Origin: Tateyamaria sp. ANG-S1
GTDB taxonomy: Bacteria; Pseudomonadota; Alphaproteobacteria; Rhodobacterales; Rhodobacteraceae
Reading direction: 5' to 3'
Assembly: GCF_000814025.1 (NCBI RefSeq)
Contig: NZ_JWLL01000005.1
Coordinates: forward strand, 601,001 to 665,000
DNA length: 64,000 bases
Of the stretch, positions 27,198 through 36,460 are shown piece after piece (position 1 is the stretch's first letter; every line of letters begins with the position of its first letter). A program made the position numbers and the translations under genes. The notes under the pieces were generated by a model that ran no database searches, had not been told where the DNA came from, and was given only the letters and a program-made list of their open reading frames with translations.

Positions 27198-27899
27198 TCA
27201 TGTCCACTGCACATCGCCCAGAAAGATGTAACCGGCGCCATAGATCGTTTTGATCAGGCGAGGGTTTTTCGGGTCTTCGCGCAGTTTTGTCCGCAGGCGG
27301 CTGATGCGCACGTCCATGGCCCGGTCAAAGCTGTCGCCTGCGCCGCCGCCCAGCATTTCCTGCATCTGGGCACGGCTGATCAGTCGCTTGGGCGCGTCGA
27401 GGAAGAGGCGGAGCACTTCGCCCTCAGCATGGGAGAAGGGGGTTTCGCTGCCTTGGTCGTCGGTCAGCGTGTAGCTGTCGAAGGAGGCGGTCCAGCCGTT
27501 GAAATTGGCGATCTGGCCGGTTTGTGTTGTGGCTTTGGGCGTGCGCAGGCGGACGCGGATGCGGGCGACCACCTCGGCCGGATCGAACGGTTTGATGATG
27601 TAGTCGTCTGCCCCGAGTTCGAGCCCGGTCACACGGTCCTGCACTTGGGCGCGGCCCGAGATGATGATGACCGCGGCCCCTTGTTCGAGGGCGAGTTTGT
27701 GGACGAGTGTCAGCCCGTCGGTGTCTGGCAGGCCGAGGTCGACCAGGCACACGTCGGGCTTGTGGGTTTTGAGTGCTGCTTCGAAGGACGAGGCGCGGGA
27801 GAAGGAGAGGGTGCGGAACCCTGCCTCTTCCAGTGCGTCGGCGAGGATGGTGCGGATCGCTGGTTCGTCGTCGAGGATGGTGACAAGGGGCTGGGTCAT
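27198..27899 (-). CDS. OmpR-family response regulator
   Basis: A 233-residue protein with a receiver domain (DD at residues about 10-11, phospho-acceptor Asp in CLVDLGLPDTDGL, Lys in IIKPFDP) and a C-terminal winged-helix DNA-binding domain (FSHAEGEVLRLFLDAP, SRLRTKLREDP, IYGAGYIF). It overlaps the upstream histidine kinase gene by 4 bp and is its partner. Target genes and the signal are unknown. Confidence 0.92.
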   Translation of the reverse strand: MTQPLVTILDDEPAIRTILADALEEAGFRTLSFSRASSFEAALKTHKPDVCLVDLGLPDTDGLTLVHKLALEQGAAVIIISGRAQVQDRVTGLELGADDYIIKPFDPAEVVARIRVRLRTPKATTQTGQIANFNGWTASFDSYTLTDDQGSETPFSHAEGEVLRLFLDAPKRLISRAQMQEMLGGGAGDSFDRAMDVRISRLRTKLREDPKNPRLIKTIYGAGYIFLGDVQWT

Positions 27900-29788
27900 G
27901 CGGCGTCTGCTTGCAGAAGGGCGGCGAGGTCTGAGGCTTCGAACGGTTTGCGCAGGACCGGTGCCGTGCGCGTTGCTGTCTGGAAGGTCGGGTCGCTGGG
28001 CAGGAGGGAGGTCATCAGGATCACCGGCAGGCTGCCGTTCAGTTGGGTGGCAAGGTCGATGCCTGTGCGGGTGCCGGAGCCGAGGTTGATGTCGGACAGA
28101 ACAAGCCCAATGTCGGGAAGGTCGGCGGTAAGAGCAATGGCTTCGTCCACGCCTGCGGCTTCGATGACTGCGTGGCCCATGCCCATCAGGAGGTCGCGGT
28201 AGTGTTGGCGGAGATCGGGGTCATCCTCGACCAGCAGCACGAGGGCACCGGCGAGTTGCGGGGCGGGGCGTAGCGGCAGGCGCAGGCGCACCTGCGCGCC
28301 GACGTCGCCATTGCCGAGTTTCAGATCGCCGCCCGCGCGTTTGGTCATGTCGTAGACCATGGGCAGGCCCATGCCGGAGCCTTCGGACCCCTTGGTTGTG
28401 AAGAACGGGTCGAAGCCGTGTTCGAGCGCGTCGTTGGAAAAGCCGGGGCCGGTGTCGGTGACGACGAATTCGAGCCATGTGTCGTGGACGGGGCGGGCCG
28501 TCAGGGTGATTTCCCCGTTCGTTCCGCAGGCGTCGCGGGCGTTGAGGATGAGGTTCAGGAGGCTGTCCTTGACCAATCCGGGGTCGAGCATGTGGGGGCC
28601 GGTGACGGTGGTGAAGGTGCTGAGCGTGAGGCCCGGTGGCAGGGTGGATTGCGCCATGGTGGTGACGTCTGCCAGCAGGGTTTCGATGTCTGTGGCGGCG
28701 GGGCGCATGGCGCGGCCTGCGGTCATGTCGGCGATGGCATTGAGAAGCTCGCCGCCGCGTCTTGTGGCTGAAAGCGTGCCTTCGATCAGGTCGCTGGCAC
28801 CTTGGGGGAGGCCTTCCATACGTGATAGTTTGGACTGCAGGCCGAGGATGATGGTCAGCAGGTTTGAGAAGTCGTGCGCCATGCCCGATGTCATCTGGGC
28901 GGCCAGCGTGCGGCGGCGGTTTTGTTGTAGGGCGACGCGGGCTTGCGTTTCTTCGGTGATGTCCATGGAGAGGATGTAGACGCCGCCCGAGGTTTCGGGG
29001 GTAAAGGCCACACGGATGCGTCTGGCGCTGGCTTCATCGGTGAATTCGAAGACTGACGCCTCGCCCTGATAGGCGCGGGCGAGGTTGGATGCGATGCGTC
29101 CATAGGCGAAGGTGCCGAGCGCGTCGGAGATGTGTTCGCCCACGATTTCGGACGGGCGGTTGGGGATGACCGTACTGAGCCGTCTGTTGGAGTAGGTGTA
29201 GTGCCCGGTGGCGTCCACATGGGCGATGTGGGCGGGCATCATTTCGGTCGTCAGGCGGGTGCGGGCCTCGGTTTCTGTCAGTTGTCGTTTGGCTTCTTCG
29301 AGTGCGGAGACGGTTCCGGCGAGTTGGCGGTTGGTTGAGCTGAGCGCTTCGGTGTGTTGCAGGACCTGATCGCTGAGTTCGGTGGCGCGGGCGCGCAGCA
29401 GCGCTTCTTGCGACTTGGTGTGCGAGATGTCGGTGTAGACGGTGACCCAGCCGCCTTGGGGGAGCGGCGAGCCTTCAACACTGATCGTGCGGCCATTGGC
29501 GCGGGTGCGTTCCATGTAGTGCGGCTCGAACGCGAGGGCCTGGTCGATGCGTTCCTGCACGAAGCTGTCTAGATCGTCGATGGGGCCGTATTCGCCGCGC
29601 TTGGCGAGGTGAGTGATCGTCTCGCGAAAGGTCGAACCGGGGGTGACCAGCGCGTCGGGCAGGTCGAACATCTGTTGGAAGGGTGCGTTGCATACGGCAA
29701 GGCGCAGGTCCTGATCATAGATCGTGAGCGCTTGCGCGATCAGGTTGAGGCCGGAGGCCGTCAGGGATGCGGTGTGATCTTGTGCCAT
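27896..29788 (-). CDS. Hybrid sensor histidine kinase with PAS domains and receiver
   Basis: A 630-residue cytosolic hybrid kinase with no membrane helix. The order is a PAS-7-like sensor (about residues 10-115), a short coiled coil, a second PAS domain (190-300), an H-box around GMAHDFSNLLTI near residue 330, an HATPase domain with LLNLILNARDAC, DTGPGF and GSGMGLPM, and a C-terminal receiver domain with VLLVEDDPDLR and SDINLG. Ligand-binding residues of the PAS domains are not identifiable. It is paired with the OmpR-type regulator, so a phosphorelay through its own receiver is likely. Confidence 0.9.
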   Translation of the reverse strand: MAQDHTASLTASGLNLIAQALTIYDQDLRLAVCNAPFQQMFDLPDALVTPGSTFRETITHLAKRGEYGPIDDLDSFVQERIDQALAFEPHYMERTRANGRTISVEGSPLPQGGWVTVYTDISHTKSQEALLRARATELSDQVLQHTEALSSTNRQLAGTVSALEEAKRQLTETEARTRLTTEMMPAHIAHVDATGHYTYSNRRLSTVIPNRPSEIVGEHISDALGTFAYGRIASNLARAYQGEASVFEFTDEASARRIRVAFTPETSGGVYILSMDITEETQARVALQQNRRRTLAAQMTSGMAHDFSNLLTIILGLQSKLSRMEGLPQGASDLIEGTLSATRRGGELLNAIADMTAGRAMRPAATDIETLLADVTTMAQSTLPPGLTLSTFTTVTGPHMLDPGLVKDSLLNLILNARDACGTNGEITLTARPVHDTWLEFVVTDTGPGFSNDALEHGFDPFFTTKGSEGSGMGLPMVYDMTKRAGGDLKLGNGDVGAQVRLRLPLRPAPQLAGALVLLVEDDPDLRQHYRDLLMGMGHAVIEAAGVDEAIALTADLPDIGLVLSDINLGSGTRTGIDLATQLNGSLPVILMTSLLPSDPTFQTATRTAPVLRKPFEASDLAALLQADAA

Positions 29789-29974
29789 GATCTATGGCTA
29801 GCACTGGATTTGCGGCGCGCACAACGGCTGCTGGTGGGCTGTTACAATTCGTAAGGATTGGGAAAACATCAGGAAAAAGTTGACGCGCAGCGTGAACCGG
29901 ACATCCTTAGACGTGTAAGAATCGTCAAAGCGATCATGTGCGCCCCGGGGAGGGGGCGCTCGGGAGGAACATTC

Positions 29975-31945
29975 GTGGTCAAGTCGCCTGAAGGCGCGAA
30001 CGGACTGGTGTCCGTTCCTGCGCTGTTACATCGAAATGCCAAGGAATTCGGATCGGCCCCGGCCTATCGCGAGAAGGAATTCGGCATCTGGCAAAGCTGG
30101 ACGTGGGCCGAGACGCTGGAAGAGGTCGAGGCGCTGGCGCTTGGGCTGATCGACCTTGGGGTGCAGCCCAGTGACCATATCGCTGTGATCGGGCGCAACC
30201 GGCCCTACCTTTACTGGTCGATGATGGCGGCGCAGATGGCGGGGGCGATCCCCGTGCCGCTGTATCAGGACGCGGCGGCGGAGGAGATGGCCTATACCCT
30301 TGATCATTCGGGCGCGCGCTTTGTCATTGCGGGTGATCAGGAGCAGGTCGACAAGGTCATCGAAGTGCAGGGGCAACTGCCCGGTTTTGAGCAGATGATC
30401 TACCTCGATCCGCGGGGGTTGCGGAAATACGATCATTCGAAGCTGCATCAGTATAGCCATGTGCAGGATGCGGGACGGGCCAAGCGGGACGAGTTGGCGC
30501 CGGAGATGGCGAAGCGGATTGCGGCGCTGGATTACGACAGCACATGTGTGATGCTGTATACTTCGGGGACCACGGGCAAGCCGAAGGGCGTGGTGCTGAG
30601 CAACCGCAATGTGATCGAGACGTCGAAGTCGTCGTCGGAGTTCGATGGATTGCGCCAGAGCGATGACATTCTGGCCTATCTGCCGATGGCTTGGGTAGGG
30701 GATTTCATCTTTTCCGTGGGGCAGGCGCTGTGGTCGGGGTTCTGCACGAATTGCCCGGAAAGTGCGGACACGATGCATGTGGACCTGCGTGAAATCGGAC
30801 CGACCTATTACTTTGCACCACCGCGCGTGTTTGAGGGGCAACTGACCAACGTGATGATCCGCATGGAGGATGCGGGCGCGTTCAAGCAGAAGATGTTCCA
30901 TTACTTCATGGATCACGCGCGGAAGGTTGGCCCCGCCATTCTGGATGGCAAATCTGTAGGGCTTGTGGATCGGCTGAAGTACTCGCTGGGCGAGTTGATG
31001 GTTTATGGGCCGCTGAAAAACACGCTTGGGTTTTCGAGGGTGCGCGTCGGCTATACCGCGGGTGAGGCGATTGGGCCGGAGATTTTTGATTTCTATCGGT
31101 CTTTGGGCATCAATCTGAAGCAGCTTTACGGTCAGACCGAGGCGACCGTGTTCATCACAGCGCAGCCCGATGGTGAGGTGCGCAGCGATACTGTTGGGGT
31201 GAAATGTCCCGGTGTGGAGTTGAAGATCGAGCCCAATGGCGAGGTGTTCTACCGCTCGCCGGGTGTGTTCGTGGAGTATTACAAGAACGCGGAAAGCACG
31301 GCCGACACCAAGGATGCCGAGGGCTGGGTCGCGACGGGCGATGCCGGGTTCATCGAGGAAGATACCGGGCATCTGCGGATCATCGACCGGGCCAAGGATG
31401 TGGGGCAGATGGCGTCAGGTGCGCTCTTTGCGCCGAAATATGTCGAGAACAAGCTGAAGTTTTTCCCGAACATTCTGGAGGCTGTGGTCTTTGGCAATGG
31501 GCGGGATGAATGCACGGCGTTCATCAACATTGATCTGACCGCCGTGGGCAATTGGGCGGAGCGGAACAACATTGCCTATGCGTCCTATCAGGAACTGGCG
31601 GGGCATCCGCAGGTTTTAGCGACCATCACGGACCACGTGGAAGAGGTGAACCGGTCGGTGGCTGAGGACGAGATGCTGTCGGGCTGCCAGGTGCATCGCT
31701 TTGTCGTGCTGCACAAGGAACTGGATGCCGACGATGGCGAGTTGACCCGTACCCGCAAGGTGCGCCGCCGGATCATCGAGGAGAAGTACGCAGACATCAT
31801 CACTGCGCTCTATGATGGATCGTCCGAGGTATCGACGGTGACCGAGGTGACCTACGAGGACGGGCGCAAGGGGTCGATTTCGGCGACGTTGGAGATCCGG
31901 TCGGCTGTGACGTCCGCCGTGGCGCAGAAGATGGCGGCGGAATGA
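29975..31945 (+). CDS. AMP-dependent acyl-CoA synthetase
   Basis: A 656-residue ANL-superfamily ligase of the long-chain type. The P-loop-like MLYTSGTTGKPKGVVLS lies near residue 190, the YGQTEA adenylate-forming motif near residue 385, and GWVATGDAGF further on. It activates a carboxylic acid to its CoA thioester using ATP. The start is GTG 29975, with GGAGG seven bases upstream. It opens the gene cluster for the branched-chain-type importer and, with the PaaK-like gene at the other end, suggests uptake and activation of a fatty or aromatic acid. The chain length preference is unknown. Confidence 0.88.
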   Translation: MVKSPEGANGLVSVPALLHRNAKEFGSAPAYREKEFGIWQSWTWAETLEEVEALALGLIDLGVQPSDHIAVIGRNRPYLYWSMMAAQMAGAIPVPLYQDAAAEEMAYTLDHSGARFVIAGDQEQVDKVIEVQGQLPGFEQMIYLDPRGLRKYDHSKLHQYSHVQDAGRAKRDELAPEMAKRIAALDYDSTCVMLYTSGTTGKPKGVVLSNRNVIETSKSSSEFDGLRQSDDILAYLPMAWVGDFIFSVGQALWSGFCTNCPESADTMHVDLREIGPTYYFAPPRVFEGQLTNVMIRMEDAGAFKQKMFHYFMDHARKVGPAILDGKSVGLVDRLKYSLGELMVYGPLKNTLGFSRVRVGYTAGEAIGPEIFDFYRSLGINLKQLYGQTEATVFITAQPDGEVRSDTVGVKCPGVELKIEPNGEVFYRSPGVFVEYYKNAESTADTKDAEGWVATGDAGFIEEDTGHLRIIDRAKDVGQMASGALFAPKYVENKLKFFPNILEAVVFGNGRDECTAFINIDLTAVGNWAERNNIAYASYQELAGHPQVLATITDHVEEVNRSVAEDEMLSGCQVHRFVVLHKELDADDGELTRTRKVRRRIIEEKYADIITALYDGSSEVSTVTEVTYEDGRKGSISATLEIRSAVTSAVAQKMAAE

Positions 31946-32033
31946 GGATGTCGGTGCGACGCTCGGCTGCGCCATCGCCCCGCCCGCCATCCCGTATGGC
32001 GCGTCATGTTTGGCGCGGGGGACTTGTGGCGGA

Positions 32034-32067
32034 CCGGCCCTCCGGGGGGGATTTTTTTGAAACAGGG
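32034..32067 (-). repeat. Box-plus-G-run element downstream of the small antisense gene
   Basis: On the minus strand: CCCTGTTTCAAAAAAAT followed by CCCCCCGGAGGGCC. It sits about 70 bp after the stop of the small gene at 32134-32298. It is the loosest match of the element family. Confidence 0.3.
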
Positions 32068-32133
32068 AATGGGGACCGTCGTGGAAAGCCTCCGGCGGAG
32101 GGTTTCAGGTTCGAATGGGCGGAGCCGCCGACC

Positions 32134-32298
32134 CTAGTCCTTGAACACATGTCGCACCGCGCAGGTCAGGCGGTTGTCGCCGGTGAAATAGCCGATGTTG
32201 CGCCGCATGATCTTGCGGGTGTCCGTGGCGTTCAGCCCCTTTCGGCGGCAATCAAATGCGAGTTTCAGCAGGTAGCGGCGTTCAAGTGCATCAAACAT
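32134..32298 (-). CDS. Small uncharacterised basic protein, 54 residues
   Basis: A 54-residue basic protein (MFDALERRYLLKLAF...KIMRRN) with several Arg and Lys residues and one TGDNRL segment. The start ATG has a strong GGAGG six bases upstream, supporting translation. No family was recognised. It lies antisense in the gap between the acyl-CoA synthetase and livG genes. An upstream in-frame start would extend it to 82 residues, but only the 54-residue start has a good ribosome site. Confidence 0.55.
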   Translation of the reverse strand: MFDALERRYLLKLAFDCRRKGLNATDTRKIMRRNIGYFTGDNRLTCAVRHVFKD

Positions 32299-32380
32299 TG
32301 TGAGCCCTCCGAGGCGATGTCTGAGCTTGCGCATAAAATGGTTAACATCCCGCTGACCGCGCGGGCGATGGAGGCAGTTC

Positions 32381-33199
32381 ATGCTTGATCAGGCCGAAGG
32401 ATACGTCACTGCCGATGGCCGCAAGATTGGTGGCGTGGTGATGGAGATGAAGAACATCACCCTGCGCTTTGGCGGGGTCGAGGCGATCAAGGACATCTCG
32501 TTCGACATTCGCGAGGGGGAGATTCGCGCGATCATCGGGCCGAACGGCGCTGGTAAGTCATCCATGCTGAACGTCATTTCGGGCTTCTACATCCCGCAGG
32601 AGGGGCAGGTGTATTACAAAGGCGCGCCGCGGCCGCCGATGAAGCCCTTTGAGGTGGCGCGGCAGGGGATTGCGCGGACGTTCCAAAACATTGCGCTCTT
32701 CGAGGGGATGACCGTGCTCGATAACGTCATGACGGGGCGGCTGACCCATATGAAGACTGGTTTGTGGGCGCAGTCGATCTGGCGAGGCAAGGCTGAGGCG
32801 GAGGAGACAGCCAACAGGGAAGTGGCTGAAAAGATTATCGATTTCTTGGAGATTCAGGCCATCCGCAAGACACCCGTTGCCCGGCTGCCTTATGGGTTGA
32901 AAAAGCGGGTGGAGTTGGCGCGGGCGTTGGCTGCTGAGCCTTCGCTGTTGCTTTTGGATGAGCCGATGGCCGGGATGAACGTGGAGGAGAAAGAGGACAT
33001 GAGCCGCTTTATCCTCGACGTGAATGATGAGTTTGGGACCACGATTGCGCTGATTGAACACGATATGGGCGTGGTGATGGACCTGTCTGACCGCGTGGTC
33101 GTGATGGATTACGGCAAGAAGATCGGGGATGGCTCACCTGACGAGGTGCGCAACAATCAGGATGTGATCGACGCCTATCTTGGGGTGTCGCATGACTAG
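32381..33199 (+). CDS. livG: Branched-chain-type ABC transporter, ATP-binding protein LivG
   Basis: A 272-residue ATPase. It has Walker A GPNGAGKSS near residue 55, a Walker B LLLLDEP region near 190, and the LivG features of this family (FEGMTVLDNVMTG, EHDMGVVMDLSDRVVVMDYG). The signature motif is present but atypical as LPYGLKKRVELARAL. It is the first of the two ATP-binding subunits of the importer whose permeases follow. The gene overlaps the start of the small secreted protein by 8 bp. Confidence 0.92.
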   Translation: MLDQAEGYVTADGRKIGGVVMEMKNITLRFGGVEAIKDISFDIREGEIRAIIGPNGAGKSSMLNVISGFYIPQEGQVYYKGAPRPPMKPFEVARQGIARTFQNIALFEGMTVLDNVMTGRLTHMKTGLWAQSIWRGKAEAEETANREVAEKIIDFLEIQAIRKTPVARLPYGLKKRVELARALAAEPSLLLLDEPMAGMNVEEKEDMSRFILDVNDEFGTTIALIEHDMGVVMDLSDRVVVMDYGKKIGDGSPDEVRNNQDVIDAYLGVSHD

Positions 33200-33740
33200 G
33201 CGCTTGGTGTCATTCGCGCTTGTTACGCTGTCCTGGGCCGGGTTGGCGCAGGCGCAGGATCAGGCGCTGTTTGAGGCGGGCCTAGGCGAATGCGCGCGGT
33301 ACATCGCGGCGCTGCCGACCACTGTTTGGACCTCGCAGGTGGCGCCGCTTGACGTGGATGAGGATGAGGGCGGGATCAAGATGACCGTCGTTTATCCGCA
33401 GGGGGCTGGCGGTGGGTTCGACTTTGCCGTCAGCTTTGATCACTCGCGAGGCAACTCGACGACGCCCGGCACATGGACGTGCAGCGGGTCGGGGCCGAAG
33501 TCGCCGAAATGGCCGCAGTTCAACACGACAGGGTGGATCGGGGCGGATGCGCGGCTGCGTTCTAACGGGTTGGTGGAGTTGAAGTTTCCGCCGCTGCAGC
33601 GGGCCTATGCCAATTGCACCGCGGACGCGCCCGACATTTACCTGCTGTTCAATGCAGGTGACGGGGATCGCGTCGTGTTTGCGGCCACGACGGGACCAGC
33701 CGCAGCTGCGTTCTGCAGCTCCATGGGATGGAAGGGGTAA
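33192..33740 (+). CDS. Secreted protein of unknown function
   Basis: A 182-residue protein with a clear signal peptide (MTRRLVSFALVTLSWAGLAQA, then cleavage before QDQ). The mature part has four Cys residues, suited to two disulfides in the periplasm. No family was recognised. It begins at an ATG that overlaps the livG stop by 8 bp, between livG and livH, so it is co-expressed with the importer and might assist the substrate-binding protein. That idea is only contextual. Confidence 0.7.
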   Translation: MTRRLVSFALVTLSWAGLAQAQDQALFEAGLGECARYIAALPTTVWTSQVAPLDVDEDEGGIKMTVVYPQGAGGGFDFAVSFDHSRGNSTTPGTWTCSGSGPKSPKWPQFNTTGWIGADARLRSNGLVELKFPPLQRAYANCTADAPDIYLLFNAGDGDRVVFAATTGPAAAAFCSSMGWKG

Positions 33741-33743
33741 GAG

Positions 33744-34775
33744 ATGTCGGATCAACTGATCTATGCCAGTGAGGTGTTCCTGAACGGTCTGATGGCCGGG
33801 GTGCTCTATGCCCTTGTGGCGCTGGGCTTTGTCCTGATCTTCAAGGCGTCGGGCATCTTTAACTTTGCCCAGGGCGTGATGGCGCTGTTTGCGGCGATGA
33901 CGCTGGTGGGCATCCAGTCGGGGCAGGTGCCCTTTGCCCATCTGATCAACGCGATTTTCGGGACCAAGATCCACCATTTTGGGTGGGAGGTGCATTCGAT
34001 CATTGCGATCATCCTGACCGTGCTGGTCATGATCCTGCTGGCATGGATGGTACAGCGGTTCATCTTCAAGCATCTCGTGGGGCAAGAGCCGATCATTCTG
34101 TTCATGGCGACCATCGGGCTCGCGTACCTGCTGGAAGGTGTGGCTGACCTGATGTGGGGGTCCGAGATCAAGAAGTTGGATGTGTGTCTGGCCGAGGGGG
34201 CCTGTCTGCCGCAGGGGATCAACGTGGCCATTGATGAGGCGACGTACAACCTGTTTGGTTACGGGTTCTTTATCGACAATCTGGATATTACGGCGACGAT
34301 CATCGCGATCCTGCTGGTGACGGCGTTGGTGATCTTTTCGCAATACACCAAGCAGGGGCGTGCGATGCGGGCCGTGGCCGATGACCACCAGGCGGCTTTG
34401 TCGGTCGGTGTGTCGCTGAACTACATCTGGATTTTGGTGTGGTCGGTTGCGGGCTTTGTCGCGCTGGTGGCGGGCATCATGTGGGGGGCGAAATCGGGCG
34501 TGCAGTTTTCGCTGTCGCTGATCGCCTTGAAGGCGTTGCCGGTGCTGATGCTTGGTGGTTTCACGTCCATCCCTGGTGCCATTGTGGGTGGCCTGATCAT
34601 TGGTGTGGGCGAGAAGCTGTTCGAGTTCTTCATGTCCTCAGGCGACCTCGCCGGGGCGCTCTTTGGCTTTACCATGAACGCGACCGAGAACTGGTTTGCC
34701 TATGTGCTGGCGCTGATCTTCCTCGTGTTCCGCCCGCAGGGCCTGTTTGGGGAGAAGATCATTGAGCGTGTGTGA
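33744..34775 (+). CDS. livH: Branched-chain-type ABC transporter permease LivH
   Basis: A 343-residue membrane protein of the LivH family: the opening (SEVFLNGLMAGVLYALVALGFVLIFKASGIFNFAQGVM) and the coupling-loop region YTKQGRAMRAVADDHQAA are typical. Nine or so helices are apparent. It works with LivM as the translocation pore. It lies 3 bp after the secreted-protein gene. An antisense gene separates it from livM. Confidence 0.93.
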   Translation: MSDQLIYASEVFLNGLMAGVLYALVALGFVLIFKASGIFNFAQGVMALFAAMTLVGIQSGQVPFAHLINAIFGTKIHHFGWEVHSIIAIILTVLVMILLAWMVQRFIFKHLVGQEPIILFMATIGLAYLLEGVADLMWGSEIKKLDVCLAEGACLPQGINVAIDEATYNLFGYGFFIDNLDITATIIAILLVTALVIFSQYTKQGRAMRAVADDHQAALSVGVSLNYIWILVWSVAGFVALVAGIMWGAKSGVQFSLSLIALKALPVLMLGGFTSIPGAIVGGLIIGVGEKLFEFFMSSGDLAGALFGFTMNATENWFAYVLALIFLVFRPQGLFGEKIIERV

Positions 34776-34835
34776 TCTGCGGCCGGGTGACTGCGTGAGG
34801 CTTGGCCTCACGACACCCACCCGCCCTTCGCCTTC

Positions 34836-35165
34836 TTATCCGTCGTCCAGTTGGCGGAACAGCGCGACTGTCAGCGCGGCCAGCACTGTCACCGACAGCG
34901 TCATCGCCAGCATGAGGTCGCCTGTCAGCAGCATCGTGGCGCCTGCGCAGAACGTCAGAACGAAGATGCACAGCAGCAGCGTTTGCCCCAGCCGGGACTG
35001 TGTCCGGCGCGGCGGTTCGCGTGCTGGTGCTGCGACATATACGTCGTCGGCGTCCGGTATCGCCTCGAACAGCTTGGCCTTTTCCGCTGCCAGATCGACA
35101 GCACTCAACTCACCCCGCGCGTGCGCGGCATCGAGACGACGGATGTCGTCCAGAATCGCGGTCAT
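34836..35165 (-). CDS. SHOCT-like membrane protein, antisense within the liv cluster
   Basis: A 109-residue protein. The N-terminal ~38 residues (ILDDIRRLDAAHARGELSAVDLAAEKAKLFEAI) look like a short C-terminal domain (SHOCT-type) helix pair. A polar linker follows, then two membrane helices (about residues 60-80 and 82-102). The start at 35165 follows a GGAG site. The gene sits on the strand opposite to livH and livM, in the space between them. The function is unknown. Confidence 0.6.
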   Translation of the reverse strand: MTAILDDIRRLDAAHARGELSAVDLAAEKAKLFEAIPDADDVYVAAPAREPPRRTQSRLGQTLLLCIFVLTFCAGATMLLTGDLMLAMTLSVTVLAALTVALFRQLDDG

Positions 35166-35291
35166 AGATCCCACTCCATTTACCCGTGGCCAGTCTGCCA
35201 TGGGCGCGGGCGGGAAATGTGGCGAAACGCGGAAAACCGGGATGATGGTAAAAGGCGCGTTCACCATGCGCCGGGCAGGAGGAATGGCATA

Positions 35292-36368
35292 ATGTTCTAT
35301 CGTGAGGCGGGCGATTTTTCGACCACATATCCGCAGGATAGCCAGACCTTCCCGATCAAGTTCGACCGGTATCGCTACTACGTCGTGCTGGCTGTGGCCG
35401 TGTTGGTCATGCCCTTTGTCATGACCGATTATCTGGTCAATTCGATCTTTTTGCCGTTTTTGATCTACGCCATCGCGGCGATCGGGCTGAACATCCTGAC
35501 GGGCTATTGCGGGCAGGTGAGCCTTGGCACCGGGGGGTTCATGGCTGTGGGGGCCTATGCCTGTTACAAGCTGATGACGGCCTTTCCGGATGTGAACATC
35601 TTCTTCCATGTGATCCTCGCCGGTGGGATCACGGCCATGGTGGGCACGCTGTTTGGTTTGCCCAGCTTGCGGATCAAGGGGTTTTATCTGGCTGTGGCGA
35701 CGCTGGCGGCGCAGTTCTTTCTTGTCTGGCTCTTCAACAAGGTGTCGTGGTTCTACAACTACTCGGCCTCTGGCCAGATCAATGCGCCAGAGCGCACCGT
35801 GTTCGGCATCGAAGTGACCGGCCCGAATACCGAGGCCTGGGCGACCTACTTGTTCTGTCTGGTCTTTACTGTCGGGGCAGCCATTTTGGCGCGGAACCTG
35901 ACGCGCGGGTCCGTGGGCCGGGAGTGGATGGCGATCCGTGACATGGACATCGCGGCCGAGATCATCGGGGTGAACCCGCTGAAGGCCAAGCTGACCGCCT
36001 TTGCCGTGTCGTCCTTCTTTGTGGGCATATCGGGTGCGTTGTTCTTTGCCGTCTATTTGGGCGCGGTCGAGGTGGGTGAGGTCTTTGGCATCACCAAGTC
36101 ATTCCTTGTCCTGTTCATGATCATCATCGGCGGACTCGGGTCGATCTTCGGCTCCTTTGCCGGGGCGGCGTTCCTTGTGGTCCTGCCTGTCGTGTTGAAG
36201 ATCGTAGGCGTGGACTTGCTGGGTTGGCCGACGGACATTGTTGCGCATTTCCAGCTTGTGATCGTGGGCGGCCTGATCATCATGTTCCTGATCCTTGAAC
36301 CGCACGGACTGGCGCAGCTGTGGCGCGTGGCCAAGGAGAAACTGAGATTGTGGCCGTTCCCGCATTGA
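35292..36368 (+). CDS. livM: Branched-chain-type ABC transporter permease LivM
   Basis: A 358-residue permease with the LivM signature (FLIYAIAAIGLNILTGYCGQVSLGTGGFMAVGAYA near residue 70) and the SVGREWMAIRDMDIAAEIIGVNPLKAKLTAFAVSSF loop that contacts the ATPases. The ATG at 35292 has AGGAGG nine bases upstream. It ends close to a palindrome before the binding-protein gene. A longer open frame upstream was set aside because it has no permease homology. Confidence 0.93.
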   Translation: MFYREAGDFSTTYPQDSQTFPIKFDRYRYYVVLAVAVLVMPFVMTDYLVNSIFLPFLIYAIAAIGLNILTGYCGQVSLGTGGFMAVGAYACYKLMTAFPDVNIFFHVILAGGITAMVGTLFGLPSLRIKGFYLAVATLAAQFFLVWLFNKVSWFYNYSASGQINAPERTVFGIEVTGPNTEAWATYLFCLVFTVGAAILARNLTRGSVGREWMAIRDMDIAAEIIGVNPLKAKLTAFAVSSFFVGISGALFFAVYLGAVEVGEVFGITKSFLVLFMIIIGGLGSIFGSFAGAAFLVVLPVVLKIVGVDLLGWPTDIVAHFQLVIVGGLIIMFLILEPHGLAQLWRVAKEKLRLWPFPH

Positions 36369-36388
36369 CGGGGGCGGTTGCCAAGAAT

Positions 36389-36407
36389 GGTGGGGTGAAA
36401 CCCCACC
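36389..36407. repeat. Palindrome between livM and the binding-protein gene
   Basis: GGTGGGGTgaaACCCCACC is a perfect 8-bp stem, followed by CTAC. It is the same unit as at 18032 and 57952. It may set expression of the binding-protein gene relative to the upstream genes. Confidence 0.55.
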
Positions 36408-36460
36408 CTACGGATGGGCCGGATGGCTCGCATCGGATAACCATTAGGGAGGAATTACCG

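Noticed and set aside
30026..31372. A 448-codon open frame opposite the acyl-CoA synthetase gene
   Set aside because: Same artefact of GC-rich codon use; no ribosome site and no domain.
34851..35291. N-terminal extension of LivM by about 147 residues
   Set aside because: The upstream codons overlap an antisense gene and do not look like a permease; AGGAGG supports the ATG at 35292.
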